Positions 59,905 to 64,000 of a stretch of 64,000 bases of DNA are shown piece by piece. Every line of letters starts with the position of its first letter. Within the stretch, counting starts at the first letter, position 1. This DNA comes from JAJFFW01 sp965263375 (GTDB taxonomy: Bacteria > Pseudomonadota > Alphaproteobacteria > Caulobacterales > Parvularculaceae), in assembly GCA_965263375.1 (NCBI GenBank), contig OZ253669.1, forward strand, positions 2,976,001-3,040,000, given 5' to 3'. Under the pieces are notes generated by a model. The model was not told the origin of the DNA and made no database searches. It saw only the letters and a list, made by a program, of their open reading frames with translations. Position numbers and translations under genes: made by a program.

Positions 59905-62025
59905 ATGTTCAATATCACCAAAAAATCAATGCAATGGGGCGCGCATACGCTAACCCTTGAAACTGGCCGTATCGCTCGTCAGGCTGACGGCTCAGTCCTT
60001 GCCACCTATGGCGAAACAACAGTATTGGCGACCGTCGTCGGCGCAAAGGAAGCAAACCCAGCTTTCGATTTTTTCCCATTAACCGTTCACTACCAAGAAA
60101 AATACTACGCAACAGGCCGAGTTCCTGGGGGGTATTTCAAACGCGAAGGTCGTCCAACGGAAAAAGAGACGCTAACCTCGCGCCTTATTGACCGTCCGAT
60201 CCGTCCGCTGTTTGTGAAGGGCTTTAAAAACGAAGTCCTCGTTGTCGCGCAAGTCGTCTCCCATGATCTTGAAAATGATCCAGATATCGTTGCAATGATT
60301 GCCGTATCTGCGGCGCTGACAATTTCAGGCATCCCATTCCTTGGCCCAATTGGCGCTGCGCGCGTCGGCTATAAGGATGGCGGCTTTTTGATCAACCCAA
60401 CCATTGACGAGCTTGAAGGCAGCGAGCTTGATCTTGTTATGGCTGGCACAGACGAAGCTGTGATGATGGTTGAATCAGAAGCGAGCGAGCTTTCAGAAGA
60501 AGTTATGCTCGGCGCTGTTATGGCGGGCCACGAGGCTGCAAAAGAAGCGATTAACTTCATCATCGATTTCGCAGAAGACGCGGCGAAAGACCCTTGGGAC
60601 TTTACACCGCCAGATCATTCTGAACATGCTGGCAAAGTGCGCGAGCTTGTTGAAGCGGACCTAAAAGCCGCTTATCAGGAGCAGATCAAACAAACACGCC
60701 AAGAAAAAATTGCGGCGGCAAAAGCCAAAGCAATAGAAGCTTTGTGTAGCGAAGAAGACGAAAACGCCCTTGATAACGGCGTTGTCGGCGGCCTGTTTAA
60801 ATCGATCGAGTCCGATATCGTGCGCGGCGGCATCTTAGACACTGGCGAGCGTATTGACGGCCGCGATACAAAAACCGTCCGCCCAATTTTGGCCGAAGCG
60901 GGCGTTCTTCCGCGCACCCACGGTTCGGCCCTATTTACCCGCGGGGAAACCCAAGCGCTTGTGGTTGCAACCCTTGGCACAGGCGAAGACGAACAGCTAA
61001 TCGACGCGCTTACGGGCACGTATAAAGAAAATTTCATGCTGCATTATAACTTTCCCCCTTATTCTGTTGGGGAAGTGGGCCGCATGGGCGGCGCGGGCCG
61101 CCGCGAAATTGGTCACGGCAAGCTTGCTTGGCGTGCGGTTCGCGCGGTTCTTCCGTCACAGGAAGAGTTTCCTTATGTGATCCGTCTTGTTTCTGAGATC
61201 ACGGAGTCAAACGGGTCGTCTTCTATGGCGACGGTCTGCGGCTCATCCCTAGCGATGATGGATGCTGGTGTTCCTGTCAAACGCCCTGTTGCTGGCATCG
61301 CGATGGGCCTTATCTTGGAAGGCGAGCGCTTTGCGGTTCTTTCCGATATTCTGGGTGATGAAGATCACTTAGGGGATATGGACTTTAAAGTCGCGGGCAC
61401 AGAAGCCGGCGTCACATCCCTTCAGATGGATATCAAAATCGCTGGCATCACCAAAGAGATTATGGAGCAAGCCCTTGATCAAGCTAAAGATGGGCGCATG
61501 CACATCCTTGGCGAGATGTCCAAAGCCCTTGAAGGCGCACGCGACGATCTTGGCGAATACGCACCGCGTATTGAGACCATGCAAATCTCAACCGATAAGA
61601 TCCGCGAAGTGATCGGTACAGGCGGTAAAGTTATCCGCCAAATCGTTGAAGAAACCGGCGCAAAAGTCGACATCAACGATGAAGGCCTTATTAAGATTGC
61701 CTCTTCCGATAAAGAAAGCATCGAAGCAGCCCGCAAATGGATCCACTCCATCGTTGCGGAACCAGAAGTCGGCGAGATCTATAAAGGCAAAGTCGTTAAA
61801 ACCATGGACTTTGGCGCCTTCGTCAATTTCTTTGGCGCTCGCGACGGCCTTGTCCATATTTCTCAGCTTAATGACGGTCGCCCAGAAAAAACCACCGATG
61901 TGGTGAAAGAAGGCGACGAGGTTTTTGTTAAGCTCCTCGGCATGGACGATCGCGGCAAGGTTCGCCTTTCCATGAAAGTCGTTGATCAGGAGACAGGCAA
62001 GGAAATCATCAAAGACGAAGCCTAA
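59905..62025 (+). CDS. pnp: polyribonucleotide nucleotidyltransferase (PNPase)
   Basis: 706 residues. Phosphorolytic 3'-5' exoribonuclease of the degradosome. Two RNase PH-like cores: the first with TVLATVVGAKEANPAFDFFPL and RPTEKETLTSRLIDRPIRPL, the second with RTHGSALFTRGETQALV, MLHYNFPPYSVGEVGRMG and LSDILGDEDHLGDMDFKVAG. Then KH (MQISTDKIREVIGTGGKVIR) and S1 (GEIYKGKVVKTMDFGAFVNF) domains. It ends in a strong terminator. Confidence 0.98.
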   Translation: MFNITKKSMQWGAHTLTLETGRIARQADGSVLATYGETTVLATVVGAKEANPAFDFFPLTVHYQEKYYATGRVPGGYFKREGRPTEKETLTSRLIDRPIRPLFVKGFKNEVLVVAQVVSHDLENDPDIVAMIAVSAALTISGIPFLGPIGAARVGYKDGGFLINPTIDELEGSELDLVMAGTDEAVMMVESEASELSEEVMLGAVMAGHEAAKEAINFIIDFAEDAAKDPWDFTPPDHSEHAGKVRELVEADLKAAYQEQIKQTRQEKIAAAKAKAIEALCSEEDENALDNGVVGGLFKSIESDIVRGGILDTGERIDGRDTKTVRPILAEAGVLPRTHGSALFTRGETQALVVATLGTGEDEQLIDALTGTYKENFMLHYNFPPYSVGEVGRMGGAGRREIGHGKLAWRAVRAVLPSQEEFPYVIRLVSEITESNGSSSMATVCGSSLAMMDAGVPVKRPVAGIAMGLILEGERFAVLSDILGDEDHLGDMDFKVAGTEAGVTSLQMDIKIAGITKEIMEQALDQAKDGRMHILGEMSKALEGARDDLGEYAPRIETMQISTDKIREVIGTGGKVIRQIVEETGAKVDINDEGLIKIASSDKESIEAARKWIHSIVAEPEVGEIYKGKVVKTMDFGAFVNFFGARDGLVHISQLNDGRPEKTTDVVKEGDEVFVKLLGMDDRGKVRLSMKVVDQETGKEIIKDEA

Positions 62026-62045
62026 TTTTTTTGGCAGATAAATTC

Positions 62046-62075
62046 AAAAAGCCCCGCTTGAAGCGGGGCTTTTTT
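62046..62075. terminator. intrinsic terminator after pnp
   Basis: 13-bp perfect arms (62046-62058 and 62062-62074) around a three-base loop, with A- and T-runs at the ends. It lies 20 bp past the pnp stop and works rightward for pnp. Confidence 0.92.
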
Positions 62076-62087
62076 ATTCCATCAAAA

Positions 62088-62108
62088 ACCTCCACCTCTG
62101 GTGGAGGT
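62088..62108 (-). terminator. intrinsic terminator of the CE15-like gene
   Basis: 9-bp arms ACCTCCACC/GGTGGAGGT with a TCT loop. Read leftward the stem is followed by TTTTTG, so it serves the convergent esterase-like gene, whose stop is at 62186. Confidence 0.7.
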
Positions 62109-62185
62109 CAATGACTTTACAGGGTCGGGTGTGTTTGTGCAGCTGGATGGCGCCGCAAGAAGTAATGACCCCACGCTTTGAATAG

Positions 62186-63484
62186 CTAAGGCTGCTGCAA
62201 AGCGGCGCCGCCTTTAAAATGCGCATCCAAAAACTCTAAAAAAGCGGGCCAGTCTTCTTCGACAACGCCGTGGGTGCCAGGGCGCATCCAAAAGGAAAGC
62301 TGTGCGGCGGGGTTAAAAGCATCCCCGCGCTCCTGCGCCAATCCCTCACCGCCGAAAAGTTCGTAGACCGCATCAGCCCCCATCGCGGCGCGAAAAGCGC
62401 CGTTCGGGTCAGACCAAACATCACGCCGCGCATTACCTAGCAACAATGGTCGCGGCGCAACCAACGCAATTAATTGATGCTGGTCCACCGGGATTTCTTC
62501 TTCGCGCCCGGCATAACCCGCATATGTTTTAGAAAACCAATGGGGAAAGCTGTCCGTTATCTGCTTAATACTTTCACCTTTTTTGAAGCGGTTTAAAGAA
62601 GCGCCGCCTGTACCGGATTGGTGCGCGATGGCGCCGTCTATACGCTCATCATACGCCGCCGCCAACAGCGCCGCCTTGCCATAACGCGAATGGCCATAAG
62701 CAATGACCCCATCACTATCAATGCGCTCATCACTAAGCAGTACATCACTCATCCGAGAAAACGCCCAGCCCCACGCAGCGATAGCGCCCCATCTTGTGTT
62801 TTCATCCTTGTGGCCAGCAGCAAGCCGTTCAAGGGCGGCGAGCCCCGCCTCACCCTGATCCGGTACAATCTCGCTTGGATAAATCGTCGCAAACGCATAT
62901 CCGCGCTCCAAAATCATCTTTAACGGCGGTGTTGCAATATATCGTCCAAAGACGTATTTTATAGCGCCAGCCATGAAAGACCCGCCGCCGCACCCGCCTG
63001 CCCCTTCTGGGCGCGCCACCGCCTCATGGGGAATAGTTGACCAGCGCGGGCAAAAGCTTTCCATCATTATTACAGGGGCGGGGCCTGTTGCATCATTTGG
63101 GTAAAGAACATTCATGATGTAATTTGGGGTTTCCCGCTCCACCCCGCTGAACGTTGCTTTAGACCGTAAAACATATTCCTCAAGGCGCGCCGCCCCTTCA
63201 ATCGCCGCCTTATCAAGCGTGCGCTTTTCGACAATCATTGTTGATGATTGTTCAGGCAATACGCCGTAGATGTGCGCTTCAAATGCACGGCGTAGTGCGG
63301 GCGCACGTTTTGTCGTCCATTGCTGAGCCGTCGTAACAGCGTCAATCCCACCCATCGCATCCAGCACCGCTGGGCTTGCTATGGGCCCCCTAGGGGATAA
63401 GTCCGCCCAGGCCATAGTCAATCGGACGCAACCGCTAAGAAGAAGTAACGCGCCTACCAATGCGCATAATCGAATAAACCCCAC
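62186..63484 (-). CDS. CE15 (glucuronoyl esterase)-like alpha/beta-hydrolase lipoprotein
   Basis: 432 residues. Lipoprotein signal with lipobox LLSGC (Cys19), so probably attached to a membrane outside the cytoplasm. Alpha/beta-hydrolase fold: nucleophile Ser266 in AYGHSRYGKAAL (GxSRxGK is the CE15 signature), DSFPHWFSKTYAGY near 312-324 and LIALVAPRPLLLGNA near 338. The probable catalytic His405 lies in RPGTHGVVEEDW. Family knowledge: CE15 esterases cleave ester bonds between glucuronic acid in xylan and lignin alcohols. The natural substrate here is unknown, and no xylan-degrading genes are nearby. Confidence 0.82.
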   Translation of the reverse strand: MGFIRLCALVGALLLLSGCVRLTMAWADLSPRGPIASPAVLDAMGGIDAVTTAQQWTTKRAPALRRAFEAHIYGVLPEQSSTMIVEKRTLDKAAIEGAARLEEYVLRSKATFSGVERETPNYIMNVLYPNDATGPAPVIMMESFCPRWSTIPHEAVARPEGAGGCGGGSFMAGAIKYVFGRYIATPPLKMILERGYAFATIYPSEIVPDQGEAGLAALERLAAGHKDENTRWGAIAAWGWAFSRMSDVLLSDERIDSDGVIAYGHSRYGKAALLAAAYDERIDGAIAHQSGTGGASLNRFKKGESIKQITDSFPHWFSKTYAGYAGREEEIPVDQHQLIALVAPRPLLLGNARRDVWSDPNGAFRAAMGADAVYELFGGEGLAQERGDAFNPAAQLSFWMRPGTHGVVEEDWPAFLEFLDAHFKGGAALQQP

Positions 63485-63590
63485 GCGCCGAAACCTCCTG
63501 TCTCGCCGTTATCGGCAGTTTCGCTTCACATGAGATATATAATCGATCTCGCAATCATTATATCGTTCACTCGATAACGATGTCGTGAAA

Positions 63591-64000
63591 TTAAACGCGC
63601 TCAAACATCAGATAAGCGGGGTTACGCCCCTCTTTAATCGCTTTTGCTTCATATCGGGTTTGCGGCCAATCATCGGGCCTAATGCGCCAATCATCTGCGC
63701 ACTCAGCTACCCATACGAAGGCTGGCGCGTTTTGCGCGTGCATCAAGCTCCACTCAATATAACCCGGAATATCTGATGCTATGCGCAATATCCCCCCGGG
63801 CTTGATTAGCCTGGCCGCCTCTTCAAAAAACCAAGGCGAGACGATACGGCGTTTATGATGGCGCTTCTTCGGCCAAGGATCAGGGTGTAAGACAAAAAAA
63901 CGTGACAAACAGCCATCCGGCAGCGCCTCCATCATCGGACGGGCGTCACCATGATGCAGTCGAATATTTGATAACTTCTCGTCTTCAATCTGACAAACGA
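63591..64000 (-). CDS. trmB: tRNA (guanine-N7)-methyltransferase, 5' part cut by window edge
   Basis: 136 codons of the C-terminal part, open beyond base 64000. It makes m7G46 in tRNA variable loops. Diagnostic motifs: VLHPDPWPKKRHHKRRIVSP (catalytic region with Asp and the basic loop), GGILRIASDIPGY and TRYEAKAIKEGR near the end. The N-terminus with the SAM-binding glycine loop lies outside the window. It is encoded on the minus strand like the CE15-like gene 106 bp downstream. Confidence 0.95.
   Translation of the reverse strand, partial: VCQIEDEKLSNIRLHHGDARPMMEALPDGCLSRFFVLHPDPWPKKRHHKRRIVSPWFFEEAARLIKPGGILRIASDIPGYIEWSLMHAQNAPAFVWVAECADDWRIRPDDWPQTRYEAKAIKEGRNPAYLMFERV

Overview
The window is 64 kb of tightly packed bacterial chromosome, close to balanced G+C by eye. 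It almost certainly comes from an alphaproteobacterium. The evidence is the eukaryotic-type NADP isocitrate dehydrogenase, the rimP-nusA-ylxR/L7Ae-infB-rbfA-truB-rpsO-pnp block, the hrcA-grpE pair divergent from rph, an NDUFS6-like zinc protein, DUF2244 and DUF2937 proteins, a perfect CtrA-type box (TTAA-N7-TTAA), and a bacterial ceramide cluster in the order known from Caulobacter. A sphingolipid-making lineage related to Caulobacterales or Parvularculales is my best guess; this is inference. I saw no tRNA, rRNA, CRISPR array, transposase or prophage gene.

Layout. 1-3.2 kb: a TrmJ-like RNA methyltransferase (cut by the left edge), icd and alr. 3.2-9.3 kb: a hybrid histidine kinase, a lone SorC-type regulator, a TetR regulator coupled to a sterol-desaturase-family enzyme, and a fatty-acid-desaturase-like enzyme. 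9.3-13.9 kb: two divergent units full of redox domains. The leftward unit has four overlapping genes: two tiny membrane proteins, a haem-b membrane protein fused to a Rieske domain, and an anchored cysteine-motif protein. The rightward gene fuses a Rieske domain to a thiamine-diphosphate enzyme. I do not recognise this combination as a described system. 14-20.6 kb: a DUF481 outer-membrane protein behind a CtrA box, small proteins, a dicarboxylate/glutamate symporter, a PilZ protein, a lipoprotein and pckA. 20.7-24.8 kb: grpE, hrcA, rph and a beta-carbonic anhydrase with an unexplained C-terminal extension.

25-37.8 kb: an acyltransferase, two ABC exporter modules, a zinc-finger protein, glyoxalase I, DUF2244, an MFS transporter, nth-pyrF (overlapping), an acyl-CoA-synthetase-like protein and hemH. 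37.8-41.8 kb: a HAD phosphatase, the H+-pyrophosphatase hppA and a fatty-acid-hydroxylase-family protein. 42.4-48.8 kb: sphingolipid synthesis, in the order acyl-ACP synthetase, ceramide reductase, dedicated acyl carrier protein, serine palmitoyltransferase, a DUF2141 protein and the GNAT-like ceramide synthase. The hydroxylase points away from this cluster across a 0.6 kb gap and may modify its product. 48.8-62 kb: ttcA, DUF2937, then the translation and RNA-processing block rimP to pnp, interrupted by a secreted protein of unknown function and an SDR dehydrogenase. 62.2-64 kb: a CE15-like (glucuronoyl-esterase-family) lipoprotein and trmB, cut by the right edge.

All assignments come from reading the sequence and from memory of family motifs; no database search was run. 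Several starts were moved downstream to an ATG with a better ribosome-binding site, as stated in each entry.
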